A stretch of 52,127 bases of DNA from Zygnema cylindricum (GCA_037447655.1 JBBHKE010000690.1:1-52127); one strand, 5' to 3'. Shown: positions 32,040 through 44,739, counted from the first letter of the stretch. The notes: a model not told the origin generated them from the letters alone. A program made the numbers and translations.

Positions 32040-35010
32040 GAATACCCATGGGCTTCCTCACATGATGCTATCAACAACTTTGCAACCCAAACCCTAGATG
32101 CACAAAAATATAACAACAATTGTCAAGCATTTTATGTAGGTTTGCGGACGAATGGCACAAAATGGAAACATCGCATTGGCACATATTGTGTGGAAGAAAA
32201 TCACCATTGGCTCTCCATCGATACAATCTAGCGAAGGTTTTGGATGTGTAAACAATAACATAAGATGAGCAATGGATTGTATCGCCCTGTATGTATCATG
32301 TGTTATCTCACAATTAAACGTCGTGGTAGTTTAATGTTATTTTAAGGTAAAACATTCACATTTCGCGTGGCTTTAAGAAGGCCAAAAAGTTATTTACTTA
32401 TTCTTTAATATCCATAATCGCACACAAAACAACAAAGGCACTTATAATTAAGCACCTAAACATATGTAAAAAGTTGCGATTCACACCAAAATCGATTGGT
32501 TCGGTAATCGCACCCAAACTTGGTCTAAATTGGCGATATCGCGTATAGCAGAGCAACACATACGAGAAGTGCGGCAAATTTTAGGTACGAGGGGGGGGTT
32601 ACCCGTAGTGCGAGAAGTGAGGTGGTTAAGTAAGGTGAACATAGTGGTTGTCTAGGGTACTAAGAGGGAGATGTGTCACTGCTTAAACCAAACGGTTAAG
32701 CTGTTTGACAAGCTAGGTTCACCCACCTAACCTTTTGTTTCGCTTCATACAAAATTGGATTTAGTTCTCAAACTAAACCATTTTGTTTGTTTCACAATAA
32801 TTTGAACCGTACTTTAAGTGTAATTCAGTCATGACTTGTTATGGTTTAAAATCATAGTAGTTTTAGCAACACCAGTCGAAGAAGTGGAATATAATCTACC
32901 GCAACTCCTTACACCGAATTAGTAGTGTATATTTTACTTTTATTTATAATCTAATAAATCCTTAGTGTTAATAACGAAGAGCAGTGTCGTGGATGTCAGG
33001 GTAACGTCTATGCTATTCTCGTTAGGCTTGAGCTCGTGGATCATTAGGTGTAAAAGAAAACTATTTTCTGCAGACATCAGGATACAGATGGGGTAAAAAC
33101 AAAATTAATCATTTAGAGATTACAAGAGTAAAAGAAAATAGGGAAAGCTAATAGATTAAACAAGAATCAATAGGTATTACTCGATCTTTTGGGGTATTCA
33201 CAGACGACAAAACAGCAAGCCTCCAGTTCTGTTTCGTATTACTCCAGTATTACGGCTGATTGTGGTTTTTTTTTGTCCCAGGAGAATGTCCCACTAACAA
33301 CTTGACAGTCCCCATTCAAAATTGCGGCAGGAGTAAAATACAATGTTGAAGGATTTTGTAATCAGACAAAATAAAATCTTAGATTTTTCCGGATCCTAGC
33401 GGTCACAAAAAGATTTTTTGGCATCTACTGTAGCTGTTTGAATCTGTACGAAAAATTTGTACTTTCTGAGCTAGGCTTACATTGGGCAAGAAAACCCTGT
33501 TTTGAGTCGAAACACTTTTTTTTTTTTTTTTTTTGAGTCGAAAAAACTCACTGGGTGAAATACTAGGATCACCGACAAGAAACAGACAAGAAAAAGACAA
33601 AAAAGTCAATGATTGGTACAGTCGCAGGAAATCTGGTGGAGTCAGATTCGATTACACGTGTAAACAGGATTCACTAAGACTGCCCAGGAATTTATACGAA
33701 ATATTATAACCGTCGAAAAATTGAACGTGATTCGTCCAGTACAGGAATTGACCTACCCGAAAAAGAATTCACGCGTAAAACCGCCGAAAGAAATGCATTT
33801 TTCCACATATTTCCGTTTTACACGTTTTTTTTTTAAGATTTCCGTTTTACACGTTTTTTTTTAAGATTTGATTGTTAAAAGTTTGTGCTCAAGGAAAAAG
33901 CTGGCAAATCCGTACCCAGATTTGCTCCCGAACAGTGCTGTACTTTCGACCAATAGTTACTGTCCTTTTTTACGTACGGAAGCCAGGCGTTTTCCTTAAG
34001 TCCTTAACTCTCCGTTAAAGCGGACAGCTGCCCTAAAGGCGAATACTAGAAAGTGCTCCTTTTATTGGTTGAAATTGATTGGAAAATTTTATGATTTGGT
34101 CAAAATATTGTTTTAGAGTTGATAATTCTTTTTATTTTGTATGACGTGGACGATTTTCAGCCGCTTAAAAATCGGGCCTTAAAGTAAAAGAACAATTAAT
34201 CAATTTATCTTATGATCGTACGGTATAAATTCATCGAGATTTTGCCTTTGTTTCGAGGGTTTATGTACGATTCATCCTAAAACCGTACGATTAAGCCTCA
34301 AGATTAGGGCAAAATCCGTCGACGTAAATAGGGTAATGGAAAAATGCTATTGACGCTAATACTGTGCACTCCCCGCAAATGGCGCTGACTGGATTCCCGC
34401 CTCTCATTTGGATCCTACGACTTGGTCAACGCGGTACAATGTCTAAGTACTACAGTACAACATCGTACAATAACGTACGAAAAACCAAACCCACCAACCG
34501 GGCAAACTTGTGAGAAACCTAGTCTGTACGGTACTATACTGTACGGCGGTTCTCACTTTTGAGCCTAGGGTCAAACCTAGCCCGACGGTCCAACTTCCTA
34601 CAGGGCAATATCTGCCTAGCTGGCAAGGGAAGTGGAGAAACCACTCAATTCGACCGGCTTCACTTCCAAGCCTGCGATTGGACGCGAAGAAATATCCCGC
34701 TCAGTATAGCACAGTACGAAGAATTACAGTACAGTACGGTTGAGTGTGTACACTGCTCACCGTCATCAGAGTAATCAGTTAATCACTAATTCGGTCAACA
34801 CTTTTTTTGGCCGAGAAACATAAAATGCAGTACAGGTAGGGTCAACAACACTTTGAAAGCAGGTGCGTCTCCTCGCACTAAATTAGTTATATTTATTACA
34901 ATTCGCGCATTAAAGATAATAAATTATCCTTGACGCTAACAGCGATGGAAAGTGTACTTTTCTTGATAGAACAACTGGCGTACAAGTGGGACATGTAGTG
35001 TGGATTTCTG
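32040..35010. other. no gene recognised
   Basis: Mixed unique-looking sequence. There is a poly-T run at 33519-33534, a direct repeat of TTCCGTTTTACACGTTTTTT (about 33804 and 33840), and GTAC-rich DNA from 33900. No credible exon chain was found. Confidence 0.45.
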
Positions 35011-35015
35011 CAGTA

Positions 35016-35869
35016 CACCGTGAATCGTTATTAGCGTATAGAAATTATTAGTGTATATAATGATTTAGTGTCATTTACGCTAATTTGTGTATCAATACCA
35101 TTTTCAAAAAAATGTTTTATTGTAATTTCTCCATAACGCTAAACTAGTGTTGGTAAAGGTGATTCCAAAACACGAACGAGTGGAAAATCGTAGTCCATGT
35201 GCCATACATAACTACACCATCAATCGCTATAAGAGTAAAGGAATAAATAGCGTAAAAAAAAACGAGTGGAAAATCGTAGTCCATGTGCCATACATAACTA
35301 CACCATCAATCGCTATAAGAGTAAAGGAATAAATAGCGTAAAAAAAAAATAGTGTAATTAACACTAATCGGGATTTTTTTTTTTTTTTAAACATATATAC
35401 TAATTATTCCCTAACCGTATTTTGGGTTGTCCTGAATAATAAATACCCGCCCTTTCGATGTCTACAGTAATATGTGTAATCGTACAAAATCTGACAATTC
35501 GTACGCCTAGCACTAGGCACTAAGTACCCGAATCCTGTAACCCTATTACAATGTGTATGTACGAAATTGTTCAAATTGTACGTCGTCGCGTTTTTTTGAC
35601 ATCCGCGTATGCTGGAAAATTTTTACGCAATTACATATCATTATATTTTTTGTACTTTTATATTTAAAAAGGTACGCAATAGTACGGATCTAATAGTCCT
35701 TACACCACATTATTTAAAAGTGCACTAAATTACAGTTATGAACCGCATTAAGCTGGGTATCTCAAATAACGTTTAAAAACATTTAGCGTACTTTATTTTA
35801 TTTGAGAATTTGCCGAAAAAAAAAAGGTACCACAATTAGCGTCATGTACGCTAATAGCGATTCGCGGTG
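35016..35869. mobile_element. TA-flanked long MITE, family F (854 bp), internally rearranged
   Basis: CACCGTGAATCGTTATTAGCG faces the inverted CGCTAATAGCGATTCGCGGTG, with TA on both sides (35014, 35870). Internal family F left ends at 35212 and 35298 and an 86-bp tandem duplication show that other copies inserted here and were then duplicated. Confidence 0.7.
35176..35347. repeat. 86-bp exact tandem duplication containing a MITE end
   Basis: Two adjacent copies begin ACGAGTGGAAAATCGTAG and end in TAAATAGCGTAAAAAAA. Each includes the left terminus CACCATCAATCGCTATAAG. Confidence 0.85.
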
Positions 35870-36150
35870 TAGTGCTTTCATAGTGGAGCTCACGTGAAGT
35901 GAGTAACTACCTACGCGCAACCATTTTATTTATATGTGGCTGCCTCAGTTTTGTTACAGTAAACCTACGTCGGCCGTGTGAATTGTTTTTTTTTTCATGA
36001 CGGTCGACGTTCGCATGCGCAACAGTTTTTTAACCGCCATTTCAATATTTTGCCAGTCAAAGTTGTTTGACGGATTGACTGTCAAATCTGAACTTAATGG
36101 TACGTAGCTTGTACGAAATTGTACTTCAAATGTACAATTTTTGACAACTA

Positions 36151-36696
36151 CACTGTCAATCGCTATTAGAGTAAAGGAATAAATAGCTTAAAAAACAAAT
36201 AGTGTTATTAACACTAATCGATATTTTTTTTTTTTGAAAAACAATATATATACTAATTAATCTCTAACTATAATTTGGGTTGTCCTGAATAATAAATACC
36301 CGCCCTTTTGATGTCTACAATAATTTGTGTACCCGTACAAAATCTGAGAATTCGTACGCCGTCACGCTATTCACACGGTCGACGGACGAACATATGAGAA
36401 CGTGATTTTTGTCGACGAGTTTGTGTCTCTTTCTTCCAGTGAACATTCACATGTGTGCGCAATAATGTTAAGTGTATTTTTATGCTTTTGTAATTCGAAA
36501 AGTACAATTTCATACGGAGATACCCTGTCCGTACGCCACACTATTTCCATCACAGCGTACTTCCACTATTAACGCTAATTGAAAAAAAAAACTAATTAGA
36601 ATAATGGAAAAAATATAATTATGGATTGTATTTCAAGTTTTTTTTTTTAAAAGGGCACCAAATTGGCGATATATACTCTAATAGCGATTGACGGTG
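36151..36696. mobile_element. TA-flanked long MITE, family F (546 bp)
   Basis: CACTGTCAATCGCTATTAGAG faces the inverted CTCTAATAGCGATTGACGGTG, with TA at 36149-36150 and 36697-36698. It shares the AAATACCCGCCCTTT and GTACAAAATCTGA blocks with 35016-35869. Confidence 0.8.
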
Positions 36697-36852
36697 TACA
36701 GTACAATGTGTTTGATTGGAGTTCCAATCACATTAAAGCATCTTTATTTTTAGTATTGGGGACTTATGGACCTCGTGGAGATTTAGGCGATATGTTGCGG
36801 TCCGATATCGACCGATGCACCTAAGACTGGAAGACGCGGATCCGTTCAATTA

Positions 36853-37470
36853 TTAGGGTGAACTTCCATTAAAGGAAAAGTGGGGTTGTTTACTGGATGT
36901 CGTACAATTTCATACAGATTCGTACCATTCTTTTTATTTTGTCAGACGAAACATGGCGAAACATGTATACTGACTCTCCTCGGCGAGGAGATTTTCTTCA
37001 TACTGGTCCATACCATTGGTACACGTGAAAAGTGAAAATTAAGTCCACCACGAGCAGGCAATGAGAATCGAACACGTCGTACATGCCATGTGTCTTCCGC
37101 CACGGTGTATGAAGGTCGACTAAAATATTTTCGCATGCTCCTTCTGAACATCCGATGACCTTAAAAGTTTGCGGCGCCTTTTTGACATTCCGTTTCGAAA
37201 TTTTGTTTTTCAATTTCAAAATTAAAATTTGGTCGCAAAATTTCCGTACAATCATTAACTACCTCCGTCCGTACAAATATTAGGTACAGATTTTCAGCTT
37301 GAAGAATACTTCTAGATTTTAAGAATATGAAAATTAGCCTACCTGGCGCCAATCATAATTGAGAAACGATGTCTACTAGCACGACATAATGGAAGGTCTT
37401 GCCAGTAAACACTAGAAATAGACGTATCCGCATGTTTACTGGGACCGCATAAAAGAGAACAGGCCTTAGT
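36853..37470. mobile_element. uninterrupted copy of the 1194-2702 fold-back family
   Basis: It begins TTAGGGTGAACTTCCATTA. It keeps the GTCAGACGAAACAT, ACCATTGGTACACGTGAAAA, ATGTCATGTG-like, TCAAAATTAAAATTTGG and TGGCGCCAATCATAATTGAG blocks in order. The right end (TTTACTGGGACCGC) is decayed, so the exact border is uncertain. Confidence 0.65.
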
Positions 37471-37574
37471 ACGCGGAACTTTCAAGGGTTGCTTATTTGA
37501 CGAATTCCCGACCAGTTAATTTTATGATCTATTGCGTACCTTTGGTTACCGTACATGTCGCCAACCGTGACCTA

Positions 37575-37782
37575 CACCGCAAATCGCTATTAGCGTTAAT
37601 AAATATTTAGTGTTAAAGAACAATTAGCGTGATTAACGCTAATTGGGAATTTGGGGATTTTCAAGGATATCAGTCACTCTAATTTGGTTTTTTGGGTTAT
37701 TTTAATCACTCTTTTTAAGAATTAGGGTAAAAATTTAGGGGCGCCGAATTAGCGTGATTAACGCTAATAGCGATTCGCGGTG
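37575..37782. mobile_element. TA-flanked MITE, family F (208 bp)
   Basis: CACCGCAAATCGCTATTAGCG faces the inverted CGCTAATAGCGATTCGCGGTG, with TA at 37573-37574 and 37783-37784. The near-perfect ends suggest a relatively young copy. Confidence 0.8.
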
Positions 37783-37784
37783 TA

Positions 37785-38475
37785 GTGTATGGCATTGGAC
37801 ACCTCGTCCGCTCCAAACCTAAAACTAGGTGGAGAGAAAAAACATTACCAATCACAAAGATACACGGTGATCAAGAAAATGTCGTATTGTCTGAAAAACC
37901 CTAAAAAATGAAACACTAAGTATCAACTGTTTAAAAGGGTTGTTTTTAGTGGTGTATATCAAGAGCCTTTCGCCAATATTCGGTACGTGTCATTTTTGAC
38001 TTACCGATGTTTTATAAATCGTCCCCGTATATCGAAATGAAATTTCGATATATCAAGATGAGTTAACGGTTCTATAACGATCGCCATACCTCGTACGTTG
38101 AGTTCCCGTGTATATTTCGTACAATATCTTGTATATTGTTTGCGTGATAAAATGAACAACCCCCCCACCTTTCACCATGTAGGTTTTTTTAGGTTTTTGT
38201 AGGCTTTTTTAGGGTTTGAGAGATATATTAGGCCATGTTTGATATTCGATATGCATAATATCGAGCTTATCGCAATAATATTTCCCGATGCACAAGAGTA
38301 GTTTTTTTTACTTTTTTTCACTTTTTTAATTACCGATATCATATGAGCCAATGTTTGACATTTTGTCGGTTTTGCACTTTGATTAGTGCGAGAAAGTCAG
38401 AATTCTAAATTAATATTTTTAGCGACGGTTCTGTTGCGGCCTCATGAAATTCACTAATTTAGTAAAAGACCATAC
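37785..38475. other. no gene recognised
   Basis: AT-rich with ATATCGA-like motifs and a TAGGTTTTTTTAGGTTTTTGTAGG stretch near 38180. Confidence 0.45.
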
Positions 38476-38479
38476 AGTA

Positions 38480-38694
38480 CACCGAGTATCGTTATTAGTC
38501 TGTTTTTTCTGCAACTTCAAATATCTTTTCTCCGTACACACTTATCGGATAATATATCAGATGGTTGCGATTAAAGAAAAAGATTCTCACCTTCCGATTG
38601 ACGGCCTCTTTTTTAAAATTGGACAAGTGTGAACGGAGAAAAGATGTTTTATGCGGAGAAAAAAAATATTAACACTAATAGCTATATACACGGT
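38480..38694. mobile_element. family F MITE, decayed right end
   Basis: The left end CACCGAGTATCGTTATTAG and the interior hairpin arms CATCTTTTCTCCGTACACAC / GAACGGAGAAAAGATGTTT are clear. The right end ACTAATAGCTATATACACGG is degenerate. Confidence 0.65.
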
Positions 38695-38719
38695 CTTCTA
38701 GTGTACAATAAGTACAGTA

Positions 38720-38934
38720 CACCGTGAATCACTATTAATGTTAATGTTTTTTTAGCCACTTCAAACATCTTTTCTCAGTAGACACTTGTCTGATTTTCAA
38801 TTGGATACCGCGACTTGAAAGCTGAGAATCTTACATTTTAGTCGCAATCGTCATGTCCACAATCCGACATGTGTGTACGGAGTACAGATGTTTTAAGTGG
38901 CAAAAAAGTAGTAACACTAATAGCAATTCACGGT
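38720..38934. mobile_element. family F MITE
   Basis: CACCGTGAATCACTATTAATG faces the inverted ACTAATAGCAATTCACGGT. The interior arms match 38480-38694 and 17271-17483. It lies only 25 bp from the previous copy, as two separate insertions. Confidence 0.7.
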
Positions 38935-39595
38935 AATATACTTGTATTGTATTGTGCTAACAAATTACCGATGTCTTTGTTAACTTGTTACACATTGAGA
39001 CACTTTGTAAATCGTGTACATAGAATCTTCGCTAAAGTACAAAGTAAGTTCGCGAATTTACAATTACATAGGGCCGTACCCTAACGTAGTGCTCCTATTC
39101 AGCTTTTATCGACCTTGAAATCCCATAGCTAAAGTGTACAGCCTCTGCACTTGCCAAACTAAGGGTGCGTCTCCATGTATTGCAAACTTAGTGAAATTAC
39201 TTTGTTTTTTAGCGCAAATCCGGCGGACCCGGATTTCAAGTGTCCCTATGTGTACCAAACGATGTTGTCACTTAAAGGCGTGATCATTGTATACGTCCAC
39301 AATGCGCGTGACGGCTATCGACAGTTGACAATCTGTGATGACGCACGAAATTGTGAAAAAATGCTTTGAATGTCGCATAACCTTGCGTGTCATTTGTAGA
39401 CATTCGACCTTCTAACACAATGCCATAGAGGATGTCCATGGGTGAAGAAGTGTTGATTCCGCTACCTTTCTTCTACATTGCCTCTTTGGAAAATTGCACG
39501 CGCTTTGAACCCTTGTTCTACCTCATAGGTTGCATAGTGAGGTAAGATGCAAGGAGGCAACTCCCTCTCGAATTTCACTTTGGCATCAATACTTG
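38935..39595. other. no gene recognised
   Basis: A 64-codon frame at 39175-39369 (+) has ordinary composition but no recognisable domain, and no splice partner is visible. Confidence 0.4.
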
Positions 39596-39597
39596 AC

Positions 39598-39837
39598 AAT
39601 CCTTTTTTCCTCCCTCAAAATCTTATCTTTTTTCCTCACAGTTTTTTTTATCCTTCCAATCTTATCTTTCACCTTCAAAATCTTATCTTTCTCCCTTCAA
39701 TCTTATCTCTTTCCCTCAATCCTTTTTTCCTCCCTCAAAATCTTATCTTTTTTCCTCACAGTTTTTTTTATCCTTCCAATCTTATCTTTCACCTTCAAAA
39801 TCTTATCTTTCTCCCTTCAATCTTATCTCTTTCCCTC
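39598..39837. repeat. 120-bp exact tandem duplication, CTTATCTTTCTCCCTTCAAT-type
   Basis: Two identical 120-bp units start TCCTTTTTTCCTCCCTCAAA (39598 and 39718). Each is itself made of (CAATCTTATCTTTCTCCCTT)-like subunits that continue to about 39920. Confidence 0.9.
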
Positions 39838-40177
39838 TAATCTTATCTCTCTCCCTTCAATCTTATCTTTCTCCCTTCAACCTAGTTCCCTCTCTCGCAA
39901 TCTCATCTTCCTCCCTCAAACTAATCTTGATGGGAAACGAGGATGGTGTATCTTGATGGGAAATGAGGATGGTGTATCTTTATGGGAAACGGGGATGGTC
40001 TTAGAAAGACAACGGAAAATTTGAGAAGTTGGGGAGGAAATTGGTCAACTGGTTGTGAAAACAGGTCCACGTGGAGCAGTGAGATTGGATCATGGAACCT
40101 GGCTTGTATTTTTTTTGACAGGCTTTTGGAGAAAATAGAGGTGAAGGGTCAATTTGCTATTGATTTCGCATTGCGAG

Positions 40178-40258
40178 GGGAGAGAGAGGAGGGAGATGAG
40201 AGAGGGGGGAGAGAGAGGAAATAAGAAGGGGAGGAGAGGGCGAGAGAGGGAGAGTGGG
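40178..40258. repeat. GAGGGAGA-rich tract
   Basis: A purine-rich microsatellite with no coding support. Confidence 0.8.
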
Positions 40259-40501
40259 GAACTTAGGGTAGACTTTTCCGTTTTTTGGTTCTTTCATTGT
40301 ATGGTTATTTTGTTTTTGGTTATTTATATTCTTTCAAATCAAACATTGATAATCATTGCAAGCCGAATGAGAACTGTTGTCTGTAGTTAGCTCTTTTGGT
40401 TATATATATTGAGTTTGTTTTTAACACTTTTGGTTATCGATTCATTTTATTTTTCATTTTTTAGGGCTTTTTAAGTGTAAAAAAGAAATAAAGAGTTTAG
40501 G

Positions 40502-40650
40502 ATGGGAGGAGTGGGAATGGGAGTTGGAGCGGGAGTGGAAGTGGGAGAGGGAGAGGGAGAAGGAAGGAGAGGGAGAGGGAGTGGGAGTGGGAGAGGGAGT
40601 GTGAGAGGGAGTGGGAGCGGGAGAGGGAGAGGGAGAGGGAGAGAGAGTTT
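40502..40650. repeat. GGGAGT/GGGAGA minisatellite
   Basis: Units of GGGAGAGGGAGT repeat for about 150 bp. The Gly/Glu-rich frame crossing it is a repeat artefact. Confidence 0.85.
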
Positions 40651-40859
40651 TAGGATGGGAGTTTGGGAGTGGATGGGATGGTTTGGTTTAGGTTTTGTTG
40701 GTATTACATTTTATATAGGTGGTCCTTTAGGGTTTTTAAGGGATCTTAGGAGCTTTTATGTGTTTTCCAAGTGGCCACTAGAGGAAGAGGGGGCGAGACG
40801 ACACTTTCGGTAAATTTGGAGCAATTAACAAAAACTTCGGGGTCTCGAGAACAATAGGC

Positions 40860-41630
40860 AATAATAGAAATTGAAAAAGCTTTATTGACCATTTCGAAGG
40901 TGAGTTTTTTTATTTTTTTGTTAAGTTTGATTTTTTTGTTTTGAATTTTGGCTTTCTATCGATTTATTTTCTTACAATTTTAGAAATGAATTTGACAGTT
41001 AATGAAATTGTTTACTAAACTCGATAAAAACAATTCATCTAATCTGTGATAATCGCACGAATATTAGTTAGTGTAGACTACACTGCCTAGCTCTTTTAGA
41101 GTCAATGACTCAAATTCAAGTGAGGGATTTCTGATTCTTAGTAAACAACCGAACTTTTGAAGGGTTTTGCATGGTTTTTGATGGCGAAACTAACATGAAA
41201 TGACCACTTTTTTCGTCTTTTGTGAACAAGTTTTAGCCGTAAATGCGTCGAAGGATGCGACAAAGTTTGTGAAGAAATAGAGAGTTTACCACCGTTCTGC
41301 CCAAGTGAGGCCCGACAAACAACATTCAGCAGGGTATGCAATTAATCGATAATTTTCTTAAACTCTTTTAAATTACTTTTGTAAAAACAGCAGATATATA
41401 TGTGTAAATTAATTTTATATTCTAGTTGGAAAATGTCTATGCATAGCTGGCCATTCTAGTTTTTTAACAAGAAAGGTCGATTTCTCAAGTTTGTTGATGC
41501 TGAACTACTAAGGTAAGCTGCTTTGCTCTCTTGAAAATTCTTCAACGAGAACTTGAAAATTGATACTCTATGGAGTTTTACGTCCATTCCCGCCTTGTAG
41601 CAAAAAAGACAAAGTTGTGAACTGAACTCT
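40860..41630. other. no gene recognised
   Basis: AT-rich spacer left of the AACTGAA repeats and the Harbinger element. Confidence 0.4.
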
Positions 41631-41631
41631 T

Positions 41632-42165
41632 AACTCTATACCAAACAAAACTGAAATGAGGGTTTTAACTTGTAACTGAATTTGAATACTCTACTGAAAA
41701 GAGGGATGAACTTGTAACTAAACTAAAATTTAATACTCAAATGAGGGTTGACGTTGTAACTGAACTTGATTTTTTTATTGAAAAGAGCGTTAAATTTGTA
41801 ATTGAACTAGAATACTTTACAAAAAACCGAACCAAATAAAACATTCTATAGAAGACCGACCAAATACTACAGTGGACACTGAACTGAAACCGGAGACCTA
41901 TATACTTAAACGGAAATAGACAAGAACTTTTAACTCCAAACCGGACTAAATACTTAATACGAAATTGAGCTGAAAAACTGAACTAAGTACGGAACTGATT
42001 ACTGAACAAGTTACTGAACTGAAAGTTGAACTCGTAACTAAACTACAATATTCTACAAAAAATTGACCCAAAATAAATACTTAACAAACTATCGAAGTGA
42101 ATTATGTTCTAAATAATGAACTCAATAGTATGCTAAACACTGAACTGGAGCAAAATACTGAATAT
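41632..42165. repeat. degenerate AACTGAACT / TTGTAACTGAA repeats
   Basis: Some twenty imperfect units containing AACTGAAC, AATACT and GAGGGTTGA run for ~530 bp. No frame is maintained. Confidence 0.65.
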
Positions 42166-42289
42166 GTGAAATACTAAAGTTATATCCTCACAACCACTCT
42201 TTCCTCCTCCTCTCGTATCATCTCCCCTATATCTGGTCTCTCTTCACTTGATGAACGATTAGCATTAAATGGTGTTCACAATTTGTAGG

Positions 42290-43655
42290 ATGACTTTACA
42301 AAAGAAAACTCGTTGTAAGGCAATGGTGATGCAGATTGTGACCACCGCATTAACAACGGTATTACAAATGTTGCACAAAATACTATTGTCGTCGATTTTA
42401 TACAGTCGACATAGTCAAGAAAAAGTTTAAGACGTAATTGCGGACGTAATGCCAAAAATTATAAGAGGAATACTCGAACAAATATCCAATTTTAAACTGA
42501 AATAGGATGGACAATACTACATCATACCAAGAAGAGTGCATTGGCTTGCCGAGGTATTACCGCAATATACTAATGAGCGTTTTCAAATGCTCTTTTGGCT
42601 TACAAAAGTTTCCGTTAAATATTTGGTGAATGAACCAGAAATTGAGCTCAGTGCTACATCAAAAATATAGAACTGGCGGTGAAAAAACACGTGTTGATAG
42701 CGCTAATGGGGGCATAAAAAATGGGTCGTACGTACTGCGGAAGAATTTGGTATCAGGTGCGGAACAATTTGGTATCAGGCGTTGAACTGTGGGTAAAGTA
42801 TTCAATCGAGTTATGATGGACATTGCAAAAAAGTTAGGGCACTCGATAAAGTGGCCGATGGAAAGTGAGCTACACGACTTAAAAAGTTTTTTCGAACAAA
42901 ACAAAGGATTACCAAATTGTGAGGGTGCTATTGATTGCCCACACATAGAAATTACTCAAGGAATTTTTTTTTTGCCGATCTACTATTACGACGCAAAAAA
43001 AAAATATTCTCCAGTACTTGAAACTGTTGAAATCACAAAAAAAGATTTATCGACATGAATTTTGGGTTCACCTGCCTCTATGCACGACTCACGGATCCTC
43101 AAACGATCGAAATTAGAACACAATTTCGGGCGACACATGAATGCAAGCGGCGAAACATTAAAATGGGGAAATAGTAGAGTGCTTCCCTATCTTGTTGGAA
43201 ATGTTGGGTATGCTCTCCACCCTAGCCTAATTGTCTTTTCACCTAGATTAAAGTTGTCTACATCCCAAAAAAAAATTAATTTCAAACATTTTGCAGCAAA
43301 GATGGTAGGATGGTAATGGAAAAAGCGTTCAGGGAATTGAAGGCACAATGGAGGCATTTTTTCTATGCGAAAAGTGAAACATTGGTGTCATGCATACTTT
43401 TATCATGTATTCTGTACAACATTTCAGTTGTGAATGGCGAATTGACGTTGATTAGGAGTCCGAGTTCAAAAAAGAGCGTGCCAACACTTTGAATGGCAAA
43501 CGCTAAAAGGCATCCCGCGTGTCTCGACATGAAGAAGAACGAACACGAAAAAGTGGGGATGTTGAAAGATGTCCGAAAAGATGTCGTTCTGCTAAAATCG
43601 ATGGTGCTGGAATAAGGGATGTGTTTTGTCAATACGCCTTAAACAATCACAAAAG
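42290..43655 (+). pseudogene. decayed PIF/Harbinger DDE transposase
   Basis: Fragments in shifting frames follow the HARBI1-type order. They are RRVHWLAEVLPQYTNERFQM (about 42530), LPNCEGAIDCPHIE with the first Asp (about 42910), GSPASMHDSRILKRS (about 43063), YLVGNVGYAL (about 43180), KAFRELKAQWR with the catalytic Glu (about 43320) and SCILYNI. The C-terminal GIRDVFCQYAL lies near 43610. The second catalytic Asp, expected in D-x-GY, is Asn here. Several stops and frameshifts break the frame. Family members cut and paste DNA at TWA sites and need a Myb/MADF-like partner, which is found on the other strand just downstream. Confidence 0.75.
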
Positions 43656-43975
43656 CGACACAAAACATTCTGATTTGAGCTCTAAACCTTGAACCGTAAC
43701 GACATATGTTTGGTTATTTTTTATTTACTTACTAACAAATATTACATATCCAAACCTATCCAAAATTATCCCTTCATAATTCTTTCGATGTTTGTCGCAA
43801 TTGCCGACATTATTCCATTGACGAAATTTGTAAAATCTCCAACTATTTTTTTATTATGTTCAAATTGTTTATTAAGGAGTCTGGTTTTGTTGCTCGAATT
43901 CTATGTTGTTCGATTTTTTTTGATACTCGAATTGCGTACTATTCGATTTTTCAAAATTCCGGTCCAACTTTCTAA

Positions 43976-44693
43976 TCAATTCTTGAGCGAGAAGTGAGGG
44001 ATTTTCCTGCTGACCTTGCCTCCTTTTTTTTTAATTCCGACCAGTTGAAAACTTATCTTCATGAGGTTGGGACCCAATGATTTATTTTGAGATTTTTTTT
44101 TATTTTCTCCAAATTCTTCTCCGTTTTCAAAAGTAGTTTTTTCAGACGATTTCTCTCGCACTTTGTTTCCCTCCTCGTTACCTCTATGATCTTTTAGATT
44201 TTAATCTAAAATAATGGTATCTTTTTCTTTATCAAAATTCGTGCTAACCCTAGGTGCGTCGTCGCCCGTATCGCATGTGACTTTTGGGTTCACCACATCC
44301 CTCTGTGACATCCAAGTGTCTATCTCACCAAACGAGGTATCGAAAAAATATGTAGACAAATTGTTAATTGATCTCTTGTTTTTATTCATTGAGAAATATG
44401 TAGCAGCTCCAATCCGCCTCCTGTAGTCTCTAATCTTTTTAAAGTTGTTTGATAGGTTATTCCATTTTTTTTTCGCATTCACCCCAATCACGTACAACTC
44501 ATTTCTATTTCAACGTTTCCGAAATATTTTCCCACTTTTCATCCTTAGAACTAACTTTCGCTTTAGCAATTTTCTCGGGGCTCTCGTAATTTTTTTGTTC
44601 CTTAGCCTCGTTTAGAAAGCCCATTTCGTAAAGCTCCCAATTTCCGTTTCTGTTCCGTGGGCTACTATTTTTTTTCCGGTGATGATCTATCAA
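43976..44693 (-). pseudogene. Harbinger accessory (Myb/MADF-like) protein, broken
   Basis: Minus-strand frames 44505-44693 (..EKWENISETLK) and 44201-44497 (..AKKKWNNLSNNFKKIRDYRRR) together resemble the DNA-binding accessory protein of PIF/Harbinger elements, which helps its transposase reach the nucleus and ends. The frame is interrupted between the two parts, and a Lys-rich C-terminal piece follows at 43976-44161. The same arrangement recurs at 47608-48049. Confidence 0.55.
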
Positions 44694-44739
44694 CTAGAAC
44701 TTTCTTCCCAGTTATATTCCTACGTTTTGGTGGGCTTCA

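Noticed and set aside
37030-37100. tRNA T-arm-like GTTCGATTCTCAT on the - strand
   Set aside because: Part of the fold-back element; no A box or acceptor stem at the right distance.
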